From contig NW_024881986.1 of NCBI RefSeq assembly GCF_019059575.1, forward strand, positions 159,501 to 223,500: a stretch of 64,000 bases of DNA. Reading direction: 5' to 3'. Position numbers and translations under genes: made by a program. Under the pieces are notes generated by a model that saw only the letters and a list, made by a program, of their open reading frames with translations, was not told the origin of the DNA and ran no database searches. Each line of letters opens with the position of its first letter. Position 1 is the stretch's first letter. Source of the stretch: Amphibalanus amphitrite. Its lineage: Eukaryota > Arthropoda > Thecostraca > Balanomorpha > Balanidae. Below are positions 21,342 to 31,545 of the stretch, in pieces.

Positions 21342-21613
21342 GCTGTTTTCACGACGAGCTATCCGGCGAAGGCATCTGATTTGACCAAATCTGCACCTAA
21401 TTTCTTTTACAGCAAATATCCTTATTCTATGAATTTATTTCAGTGTTTTCATCGATGATACTCTAATAATATGACAAAGCAGGCATATAAGCAAATAGTG
21501 CAACCCTAGCTGATAGCTACTAAGAGACATACTGAACCTGATTTGACCAAATCTGCACCTGATCTGCACCAGATGTGCACCAAGTGAGTACCAGTGGCCG
21601 TCGTGAAAACGGC
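21342..21613. mobile_element. Small inverted-repeat element, copy B
   Basis: Ends GCTGTTTTCACGACG and CGTCGTGAAAACGGC; the interior matches 17125-17398 along its whole length with scattered substitutions. Non-coding. Confidence 0.75.
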
Positions 21614-21735
21614 TAATAGATAGGTACTACCGCTAGCGTAGATTCGTGTATGATACAGGCCACGACCTTGCTTCTATGGCCCGCAGTATCAACAGAGTAG
21701 TCTTTCCGTCGTGTTCCCGCACCGCGGCTCTCACA

Positions 21736-22223
21736 TTAACCCTCGCCCGCACATGCCATTTTCCCATCCTAGAACGCACGGGGGGGGGGGGTGGCTGCCA
21801 CCCCCCGTGCCGTTTCGTTCCTGTTGGAGATAGAAAGATCAAAAAGATTCTTTGGGAAGAGACGAATCCAATGATACCCAGTTTTACCTTCTCAGGTCAG
21901 TCATTGACCTTCCAGGTCAGGTCAAACTAAAAATGTTGCTGTTTTGGGTCACCGTTGGATATCAAGTGCGCTGCTTATCATATACCGATGACGATGCCGT
22001 TTTCTGGTGCCAAGCCAGCTAGAACCTCTTTGTCACACTACCCGGCTATCCGATCGCCGAAACCAAAACCGCAGAAACTTGAAATTTTCAGTGGACATCA
22101 AGAAAGGATAGAGGAGCAGCTATACGAAAAATCAGGCTTCTAGCTCTAAAAATGTTGAGTGCAGAGCAGAAAGAACTACCTGGGGTGGCAACCCCTCCCC
22201 CCCCATGTGCGGGCGAGGGTTAA
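21736..22223. mobile_element. TA-flanked element of the ACCCTCGCC type, 0.49 kb
   Basis: Left TTAACCCTCGCCCGCACATG is inverted at the right as CATGTGCGGGCGAGGGTTAA. A G run-TGGCTGCCA-C run palindrome lies inside the left end (21779-21807). One short AGGTCAGGTCA pair occurs near 21914. It is a shortened relative of 61400-62299 and 37731-38645. Confidence 0.8.
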
Positions 22224-22325
22224 TGCTTTCAAGAAAGACTAATTACAGATGGTTTGTTTGTCATTGTCTCTTCTGATTACTAGAAGCCTATAGGAATGGA
22301 TACCTACTTATCATTTGTGTTTCAG

Positions 22326-25300
22326 ATGGACTTAGAAGATCTGTGCGGGGAGCTGGCTGCTCTTCGTAAAGAGGTTGTTGGTTTGAAGGGAGAAGTGACC
22401 ACACTGCAGGGGGAGGTGACTACACTGAAGGGAGACAACGCCACACTGAAGGGAGAAGTGACCACACTGAAGGGAGACAACGCCACACTGAAGGGAGACA
22501 ACGCCACACTGAAGGGAGACAACACCACACTGCGTCAGGAGGTGGTCCATCTACGTGAAGAGGTGGTCCGCCTGCGACAGGCTGTCCTCGAGGAGCGCAC
22601 CACTCGCGAGGTCGTCGTGGAGGAGCTGCGGCAGGAGGTCCGCCGGCGAGCGGCGCCATCCGACCGCTCCCAGGGGTGAGACTGAGAGGCAGAAGGGGTG
22701 GCACGGGGGGGTTAGTCGATGAGATGACATTAGGGGGTTAACAGTAGAAGTAAGTCGGCCTTGATTGCAAGAGATGACTCTTCAGGTGTGGACAGCTGGT
22801 CTGTATGTCAAGCTGGTTGTGGAGGCACGAGTCAAATTTGTTTGTGAAAAAACTTTGTAAGAGGTTATTCGGTTTTGTACACAGTTTGTCTGTTAGAGTA
22901 CGCATTATTTTGTGGATAGTTTGTCTGTAAGAGTTGGTACGTACATCTTATTTTGTGAATAGTTTGTCTGTAAGATGACACTCGTTTTGGTAGACAGCTT
23001 GTCTGTAAAAGACTGGGAGGCAGCAGGAGCTAGACTGGGTTTGGGAAAGGGACTCTGTGGCCTTACCTGGGTCAATGGTACGGTGCTGCCCGGAAGTGAA
23101 GATAACTATCTGGAAATTATCGCCTAACCACTGACCTCTGATGACGTCACACCTTGTCACTCTGACGTCATTTTGTCACAGTGACGTCGAAGAGGTGATG
23201 ACGCTGAAGGACGGAACCGGCGACAAGTGTGACGTCATCAGCACATGTGACGTCATCACCCAAGATAAGGAGGAGGCGGGGCTGGCGGGCGGTGACGTGC
23301 GAGAGGCTGTACCGCGATGGCCTTCTCTTATTTATCTCCTGGACCACGACGTGCTGAAGGTGGTGCTGAGCAAAATGGACTGCTGGGAAATGATCCGCGC
23401 CAGGCGGGGTAAGTGTTCTGGCAACTGACATTGCTTGCAGGACGGTAGAAAAGATAATAGATCATGCTTCATTATGTAATGACGTTATGACGTAACTGGC
23501 GGGTGTTTGATGAGCGTGCGTTCTTGGCTGATGTCGCAGGAGTTGACTGGCGCGCGCTGGTCAGACGTGATGCTTCCTGTGAGCAGCAGTGGGATGCTTT
23601 TGCTCATGCATTGACACGCTTATTAGATAGACATGCGCCCATCCGCAGGTTTAAGGTCCGTAACCCCGCTCCTCCAGCGGTCACAGAGGATACGCTGGAC
23701 GTCATGCGGCAGCGCAGGGAGGCCTTGCGGTGCGCTGACGCTGACACCTATCAGCGTCTGAACGCGTTAGCTAAGCGTGCAATTAGGAAGGACCGGCGTG
23801 ACGATATTACTGAGCGTGTGTGGCTGCTCCTCCGTCGCGTCTGTTCAAGGAGCTGGAGTCTGTTATCGCTCCTAAGCGCGGCCCGTCAGTGTCCCCTGTT
23901 GATCTCACTGCCTCAGAGCTGAATGATTATTTTTGTTCTATCGGTAGAACTACTCGCGACACAGTGATGGCAGAGTTTGAGCGCTCAGATCGCCACCCTC
24001 TTGATGTTCGGCTCCCACGCGTCCACACGGGAAGGCTGAACATCATCCCAGTGACGCTTGATCAACTTCACACCGTGCTCTTTAGCCTGCCTAACAAAGA
24101 CCCGTGTGTACCGGGTGACGTGCCAGTCAAAATTTTAAAATCATGCTTTAACTACATCGGTCATCTTTTACTGCAAATTATTAACTGTAGCATAGTCACT
24201 GAGTCTGTCCCTTCCAGCTGGAAGTGCGCTGTTGTCATCCCTCTCCATAAGAGAGGCGAGCCCTCGCAGGCATCAAACTTCCGACCTATCACTAATGTAC
24301 CCGTCATCTGTAAAATCGTAGAGAAGTTAGTACACCAGCAGATCTCCAACTACCTCGAACACTATTGTCTCTTTAGTCCCGATCAACATGGTTTTATGGC
24401 ACGTCACTCAACTACAACGGCTCTTTTAGCTATGACCGATCACATACTCTCTGGCATGGACCATTCCGAAGTCACCCTTTTAACTCTGATTGACTTAAGC
24501 CGTTGCTTTGACGTTGTGGATCACGCCACCTTGCTGACCAGCCTGGAACAGCTCCAGATATCCACGGGCTGGATCAGCAGCTACCTGGCCGGACACACAC
24601 AGCGGGTACGAGTGGGTGACAGACTTTCTGAGCCCTTGCCCATTAACATCGGCACCTTCCAGGGTTCATGCCTCGGCCCATTGTTGTTCAACATCGTGAG
24701 CAACAGCATCGGCTGTTACATTCCATCCAGCGTCAACGGCTTCCGCATCTTGGCCGTTCGCTATGCAGACGACACCCAGGTTGCGATAACTGGCCCTCGT
24801 AGCCGGCTTCCAGAACTGAAGCTTGCTCTGGAGAACGTGTTGGACACGCTGTGCACATGGTTTCTCCAGCACGGTATGATGGTCAATGCCAGCAAAACAG
24901 AGCTCCTCATGTGCGGTGACCGTCGCCAGCTGGCTCGGATCGACGAGCCTCCTCAGATCGAGTTTATGGGTCAGGTCCTTGCGCTATCGCGAACTGTCAA
25001 AAACCTTGGTGTGGTCATGGACCCCGAGCTCACCTGGGAAGCGCACATCAACACCATCATCAACCGCTGCTTCGGCATTCTTATCGGTCTCATGCACATC
25101 AGACACATTGTTCCACATTCTATTTTACCTCGGCTTGTCGACTCTCTCGTTTTGTCCCATGTGCGGTACTGTGCTCCTGTATACGGTAGCGCCAATCGCA
25201 CGACCATAGCCAGATTACAGAAAGTTTTTAACTTCTCAGCCAGAGTTATCTCCGGGCGGCGAAAATTTGATCATGTTTCTGATGTGCTAGACGAACTTGC

Positions 25301-28300
25301 ATGGCTGCGTGTACCCGAGTTTTTAGCGCATGTGGACATGTCACTGATGCATGGCATTCTTAAGTCGGGGAAGCCTGATGTACTGCGTTCTTATATGTCC
25401 TATAACCATGAGCACGTGTGTCGAGACACCAGACAGTCGCACCTTTTAGCCGTATGTCGTGCGAAAAACAACCATGGCAAACGTCGATTTGTGCACCGAG
25501 CCGCCTCCCTGTACAATCGAATGGCGCTGCAAAACGGCTTGGCTGGTCTGAGTGTAGCAACGTTTAAGGCCAAGATGAAGGACTTACTGCGCCAGAGTAA
25601 CGCAGTCGGGTAGGTCTATGCCGTGATAGTGTACTTTGTCACTGCTATGCCGTCATTGTACCTCTCAATTTATCTGGTGTGTGTATGTGTGTTTTTCATA
25701 TCTATGCATATTGTCATGACGATGATCGGAGAATAGCCCTATTTTAGCGGAACGATCTGATGAAGTGCAATAAATAAATAAATAAATATGATATACAGTC
25801 CTTCTTGGAGTTCCTTTCCTAGAAACCGGCGAGCTCGGCACGAGACATTACATCACTGGCACTCCGGAACCGGGACAGACAGACTGGCCAAGGCCGTATA
25901 AAGACTGGCAAAGGGCAGGCTGGCACAGGATTCGTATGTGAATTCAGGGCTGCTCGGTATACTCTTTGTTATAGAATAGCTTCTTCTTTTAATTAACCCG
26001 CGCCCGGCTGGGGGTCCTGGATTTCCACGCCCTGCTGGGGGGGATGTTTGAACCCCCCCCTTGTAACTCGGCTCCTGGGCCACGTAGCGATACCCGGAAG
26101 GCGGCGTTCGACAGAGCGTCAAAAATAATGACGAAATCACTTCGGTCAATTTTTTGGTCAGGTCAAAGGTCAGGTCACCAGAGGTAATTGAAGGCAAAAT
26201 TTCGCCGATTTCCAGGTCTAATGTCGAAAATTTCCAAGAAGCCAACGCATAACTCGGGAACCAATAGAGCTACAGCGCCGCGGAAAAGCGCATTCGATAG
26301 CCCTATTAGCGCCCTTTCTGAGTATTCTCTCAGATTTGACCTAACGTCAACGGTTTTGCCTGCAGGGGGCAAAAACTGCAAAAGTAGTCGATTTTTTCGG
26401 AAACAGTTTTTCTGCAATTACTTTTGACCCAAGCCTTTTACGAGCTTACTTTTACCGGCATCGTGTTCCTCTCGTCAAGACGCATCGAATGAACTATAAC
26501 TTGACCTTGAAAGGTCAACTTGAAAATTTGACCTCAGGTCAAGGTCATGACCTGACCGGAAAGGGTCATGTTGCATATCAGTCGATCCGTATCGTCGAGC
26601 TGAACACATCTTAGGCGTTTTCATCGCTCTAGCATGCCTCTATCAAAAGTTATTTGCGAAAAACTGTTAGATACTATTCGTGACCTAAGATGACCTCAGG
26701 GCATAAACAAGGGTCACGGACACCATTTTCATGTTCAGTGTGTCTAAACCACTTGTAATTCGGTGTTTGGGAGTGTTTATAATGTCTGTCGTCCAAAAGA
26801 GGCGCATTTCAATGTTCTCCCATAGACTTATAATGGGGAGGTCGCAAAGTTGACCTGACCTTAGGTCATCTATATAAAAATTCTGAGATATACATTTTGT
26901 ACATGCTATTGCTCTTAGCAATCGCTGAAAGTTTCAAAGCGATCGGTCACTCGTTGTAGCTATGACAGACATTGAAACTTTTTATGAGGTGAGGTCACTT
27001 CAAGTGACCTGGTGACCTGACCTTGAATGACCTTGGTCTGAAATTTTCACAACATGTGTAGAATTGATGTATGATAAGGTGTACCAAAAACGGCGGCGCT
27101 CCGCGCCGCCGTTTTTTAAGATATTCGCGAAAAACCACAAGGGGGGTGTTCAAACACCCCCCCCCCCCCCAGCAGGGCGCGGGTTAAAGATACCAAAGCT
27201 GTCTTTAAATGAACAATGACGTTCTCGTCAAAGTGCTCCTTCTTTTTTTGTTCCTTCGGTGCCGACAGTCTGCCGTCGGTGGCGGTCCGCCGTCGACGAT
27301 ATCGTCGGCGACTGTCGGCGGGAGCTAACCGATCAACAAACTCGAGGTGGAGAAGTCCCTGCGCCGGCTACGGGCCTAGAGCTCGTAGTGAAGACACAGG
27401 ACCAGCCGAAGATGACTGAACTGCGGGCGTCGACGGCTGAGACAGACACCGACCTTCGACTGGTCGGTGAGTCCTGTGTGAAACGCACTAGACACGACAT
27501 GGTACGCTTTGTCCCGCTGTAACTCGTTCCTTGTCGATATGATGATATGAGCGATCACTTCTTCACTGACTAGTGCTGCTTCATTCCAGCGGCCACCTGC
27601 CACGCCCTGGAGAAGGCTAACCTGCGCGGCTTCAAGCTGCGAGTCTCTGCCCTGCGCCGGCTGGCGCGTGCCAACGCCTCCAGTCTGCGTGAGCTGACGC
27701 TACCGGCTGGGATCAGCGACTGGCAGCTGGAGGCGCTGCTGGAGCCGCTGAAGGCTCTGGAGCGGCTCGATGTGAGCCCGCCCGTGGACAGCTCCGGCAA
27801 GTGGCTGCGGCTGCTGCCCAAGTCGCTGAGGAGACTGGACATCACTGGTGAGAGGGACTGGGTGTTGGTGGAACGCTTGAGTTTCTAGCACCGTCACGTT
27901 GACACGTATTAGCGGCACTGGATTTCGAGAATGGCGTAGCCGAAAAAGGAAAAGAATTAACTCCGCCGGAAATGTTGCATGTTTTGTGTGGTGAGAGAAA
28001 GAACATTGTAAAGAAGGGAAGGGCGAATTTGTTCGGTTACACTTTTTTGCTTATTAGCACATTAGCCGGCCGAGGTCTCATGTAATTAATTCTGAGGTTT
28101 GAATCAATAACACAATGCGCGTTAATTAAACATACCATCAACAACTATGTAACCTGATCAATATCTACATAAACACAATGCACTTAAAATCAAACCAAAA
28201 AAATGTTTCTTAAGAACTAATACGATGAAAGCAAATGAATAATGAAGTCTCATTGTCCCGAGCCTTATTGTGGGGGGCAGGTGTTTATAATGCCACCTAT

Positions 28301-30580
28301 ACGAGCGCTGTCTGTCGATAAGCTGACTGGTGGTGCCCACGACCAATGCCCCCCCCCCCTACCCTAAATGCTGTTAACGGGCGATCATGTCCCTCTCTAC
28401 AGGGTCGGGGATGACTCGAACATCGCATAATTTTAGAAGAGGTCCGTCGGAGGGACTTGTGGTCGGTGTACTGTCAGCAACGGACACACTCCTGGACCAG
28501 CTGGCAGTCCTGGCGACCCACACAGTCACCGAGCTATTCATTGATGGTGAGCAACACCAACACGAGCAGAGCATCGGTGCCAGGATATCGTGACCACTGA
28601 CCAATGGCCATGACAAATGTAGGGAACACGCGGCTTTTATGTTCCGCTTACTACTGCACTTTATCAAGTTGACAAAACGTAGCGCCTATCGTTAAACACA
28701 TATCGTACTGATCATGCTAATGAGTATATGAATTTGGCTATTATGTATGAGTATAATGCTTATACATCTTATTCTCAATAACGATGGGCGCTCGAGGCTG
28801 TCACGCTATTATGGATTTGTTAGAAGGATGCAGTGGCGGATCCAGGGGGGGGGGGGGCTGCGGGGGCTGGCAGCCCCCACCCAAGGAAAACTGGCGCCAC
28901 TGCGCCGAAGGCGCAGTGGCGCCAATTTTCAATTCGCAACTCATCGGAGTGCCGCATACTAGGACTAGGATGCAAAAATCAGTCGAATAACGTCGTTTCA
29001 GTACGCTCCGCACCGATATTTCCAATCGTGTGGTGTCACTGTACATACTGATCCTGGGCGCCTCTTGTCAGGGCCACTGGGCGCCAATATTTCAGTGCCA
29101 ATACGATGCGACTATGGCGCCCATCCGGGGCGTGGCGCCCAATTATGACCTGCAGCCCCTCCCCAGTGAAAATCCTGGATCCGCCACTGCAAGGATGGCC
29201 TATATAAAGCAGTTGGATCTTACTAGTTACTGCGCTTTTCCACTATTCCTTTATTGCACTTGCTTGTCCGTTTCCCCAAAAGGCGTCCGTCTTGTTGGTA
29301 TATATTGCTGATAATATTATTCATCTTCAGTTCCAGCCATTCCAGTCGGTATGTGTGTCTGTCTCTATGTTTTACAGAGTCACCGTCCGTGACACCGGAA
29401 GCGACGGGACGCCTCCTGACTGCCCTCACCAGCTTGAAGGACGTCACTTTTATCGGATCCGGCGTCATTTGCGACACTGTGCTAGCCGCCCTCCACGGCT
29501 GCTCCCAGCTGGATACGGTGGAGCTCAGTGACACCCGGCCCCTCACGGACATCCCTGCCCTGACCCAGTCAGAGGTGGCAGCGGTCAGCAGGTCAGTCGG
29601 ACGGACGGCGACGGCGGATATTTATGTGTACCTATCTGGATAGACCGCAATAACCCCAGAAACTGGGTATCTCTTGGAGGTTTACATAGTAATACGGGCA
29701 CGGGGACACTGGAAATAGAAACAAACTCTTTGCAGAAGAATAGGCATCCACAAGCAGACTTTTTGATTCAGGTGGTTGTGTTGATGCGATGGAAACAGAC
29801 AGACAGACGGACAAACGGACGGGCAGCTACATTATCTGGACTGGACTGGTATTAATATAGATATGGACATAATATTGGATGGCATAAGGCTCTTAGTATC
29901 GTGTGAAACATGTATAGCAAATTGCAGCACCAGACTGGGAACTTGAGGTAGCTGGAGGCACATATGGTCTGTTATGAACGGCATTATTACTACATGGTGT
30001 ATTCGTGTTGAGTCGCCCGCTGGTGCCACTGTGTGACTGTGTCCCGTATACTGACCTGTTCTGTTCTGTTATGATTTGTTGCAGGATGGCAGTGACCTGC
30101 AGGAAACTGTATAGACTGTACATTGAATCCTCCACTGAAAACTGCCAGGCTGTCCTGACTGCCCTGCACGAGACAGACCTGGGATGTGACAGTGGCCAGT
30201 CCCGTACCATCGATTTCATTGTCCCCAGTAAGTGGCAGCGTCTCTGACCACCCACACCAGCCGACACGGCGCCACCGGCCTCTCGGACACACACGGACGC
30301 ACGTGACATCACTAGTACTGACGTCACGCTTGGTGACGTGTATCTCCGTAAGTGACGTCACAGTATCAGTATCAGCCCACATGACGTCACTAGTCAGTAA
30401 TACACACATTATCATTGTATTTGTTTCTGTACATATGAGTGACGTCATCAGTCTGAGTTGCCCCATGTAACCTCACTAGCAATCAGTGTGTAATCTGACG
30501 TGCTCTATTTTTCAGAGTCTGTATACGACAAGCTTACTAAGCCACCCAACGGCAGCAAAATCACCGTATACTCCTTCTAA
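22326..30580 (+). CDS. Coiled-coil F-box/leucine-rich repeat protein, copy 1 (8 exons)
   Basis: Exons 22326-22675, 23182-23408, 27269-27466, 27590-27847, 28403-28546, 29378-29591, 30085-30227 and 30516-30580 join through GT-AG sites with matching phases into one 532-codon frame. Residues 1-116 are a heptad coiled coil (GDNATLK units). The F-box spans about 168-204 across the exon 2/3 junction (LLDHDVLKVVLSKMDCWEMIRARR, then VCRRWRSAVDDI). Leucine-rich segments follow from about 258 (SLRELTLP, LERLDVSP, SLRRLDITG, SLKDVTFIG, QLDTVELSD). F-box proteins bind Skp1 in SCF ubiquitin ligases and LRRs usually choose substrate; that role is inferred. The ATG follows a TTTCAG acceptor, so a 5' exon is likely upstream. 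Introns 2 and 5 carry transposons absent from copy 2, yet the frame is intact. Confidence 0.85.
22392..22532 (+). repeat. 21-bp coding minisatellite (heptad repeat)
   Basis: Units of the form CACACTGAAGGGAGACAACGC repeat in frame, each adding one seven-residue heptad (V/N-x-x-L). Copy 1 has about seven, copy 2 about eight (46107-46235) and copy 3 about twelve (62580-62808). Confidence 0.9.
22840..23010. repeat. Imperfect GTTTGTCTGTAAGAG repeat in intron 1
   Basis: Several ~35-bp units with ACAGTTTGTCTGTAAGAG. The matching introns of copy 2 (46490-46720) and copy 3 (63060-63240) carry the same motif with different unit numbers. Confidence 0.75.
23477..25786 (+). mobile_element. 5'-truncated CR1/Jockey-like non-LTR retrotransposon
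   Basis: It sits in intron 2 of the F-box/LRR gene and ends in an (AATA)n tail (25769-25786). In copy 2 the same intron reads CTTCATTATGATACGCAGTCC without interruption (47185 onward), so the left junction is at about 23476 and the right at about 25787, with a short duplicated ATG/TATG. The endonuclease half is missing, as in incomplete reverse transcription. Confidence 0.9.
23503..25613 (+). pseudogene. Non-LTR reverse transcriptase, 5'-truncated and frameshifted
   Basis: An upstream frame (23503 to about 23815; VDWRALVRRDASCEQQWDAF, RAIRKDRRDD) represents the region before the reverse transcriptase. It slips at a GTGTGTGG run near 23815 into a 597-codon frame ending at 25613. That frame has RPITNVPVICKIVEKLV, LIDLSRCFDVVDH, FQGSCLGPLLFNI, VRYADD (catalytic Asp pair 317-318), and the C-terminal RVISGRRKFDHVSDVL and RRFVHRAASLYNRM blocks seen in CR1/Jockey-group elements. 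The reverse transcriptase frame is undamaged, so the insertion is recent. It runs in the same direction as the host gene. Confidence 0.88.
25993..27187. mobile_element. TA-flanked element with TGTTTGAACA palindrome, 1.19 kb
   Basis: Ends TTAACCCGCGCCCGGC and AGCAGGGCGCGGGTTAA. Subterminal TGTTTGAAC/GTTCAAACA motifs lie between G and C runs (26034-26060 and 27141-27172). AGGTCA repeats occur near 26157-26176, 26530-26555, 26680-26700, 26848-26868 and 26988-27030. Copy 2 has the uninterrupted site (ACAATTAAAGATGC at 47359-47372), confirming insertion at TA/TTAA. In intron 2 of gene copy 1. Confidence 0.9.
28831..29189. mobile_element. hAT-type MITE with CAGTGGCGGATCC ends
   Basis: Exact inverted ends CAGTGGCGGATCCAGG and CCTGGATCCGCCACTG flank 359 bp. 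Flanking octamers GAAGGATG and CAAGGATG differ at one base. Copy 2 reads TTAGAAGGATGGCACGC without the element (49206-49222), confirming the insertion. It lies in intron 5 of gene copy 1. Confidence 0.92.
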
Positions 30581-31541
30581 AAGCCTGACTAATCACTGTA
30601 ATCAGTGCCTCGACCGCTCCGGTGCCGGATGGCAGTGTCGGAACTCGACAACAGATGGCAGCACTGTGTCCCGTCTGTAGTGTCGGAACTGGACAACAGG
30701 TGGCAGTACCGTCCGTGTCCCGTCGGCAGCGCTGTGCTGAACAAAATAGACATCTAGACCTTCATATGCAGAAGTACTTCGAGCCGCCCTGTCCCATCGG
30801 GCCAGGTCTGCGGGTACTTTACCGCCGTGCCAGGCTGGTTTGGGCTGAGTGACCACCTAAATGCTTGATCATTTGAGCACAGATTGCTACGTTTGTCGAC
30901 ACTACACTGCTCTGCTTTGATAGACGGTAGGTATATTCAGTATTCGAGATGTATCACGCTCGGGGCCACTGTCCAGCCGTCGGTAAACCGTTGTCACCGT
31001 GCCGGAGGTACCGCCGTGGTGACGTCACGTGTGTTGTCGTGACGTCACGCTGGCTCACGCCGCTGTGCTGTTGTGTTGTAGTTTCAGTTTAGACCAGAGT
31101 CGTTGGAGCCAAGGTTGGAGCTATCTGTGAGGGTGGCTCCGGGCGATATCGGACCTCGCCCGTCACTGTGTCGGACCGTCGGTGGTCCGGTCGGCTGTGG
31201 TTCATTTGGACCGGATATGTTCGGTTCGGTGTCGCTCATGGGATATCACGGGCTGATGGCGATTGAAATACACAGTGGTTCAGACGTTCAATACACAAAT
31301 TTTACTGGATTTCCCAGCGCCACTATGTAGTGCTGTCATTTCGTGACGGTAACTCGTCAAAGGGATTGTAAGGCTTCTGACCATTATGCAATGCTTTTAG
31401 CACAGCATTCCATAATGTCATAGGTACGAAGTTTTGATATAAAGAAGTCACCTACTTGAAGTGACGTGGAGCTCTAATGTCGGATGCTTCATAAAAAGTG
31501 CGTGCAACTTCAGGTTCCCTAATATAAGTGTTCCGTGAAAA
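30581..31541. other. Duplicated 3' flank of the F-box/LRR gene, copy 1 (first part)
   Basis: Homologous to 15705-16650 and 52007-52890. It contains the repeated GTCGGAACTCGACAACAG block and the conserved segment 31084-31330. Two transposon clusters (31546-33934 and 34493-40040) split the rest of this flank. No gene is called. Confidence 0.75.
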
Positions 31542-31545
31542 TTAA

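Noticed and set aside
22322-22704. Minus-strand frames rich in FSVALSP or LQCGVV repeats (also 45934-46251 and 62437-62825)
   Set aside because: Antisense shadows of the 21-bp coding minisatellite in exon 1.
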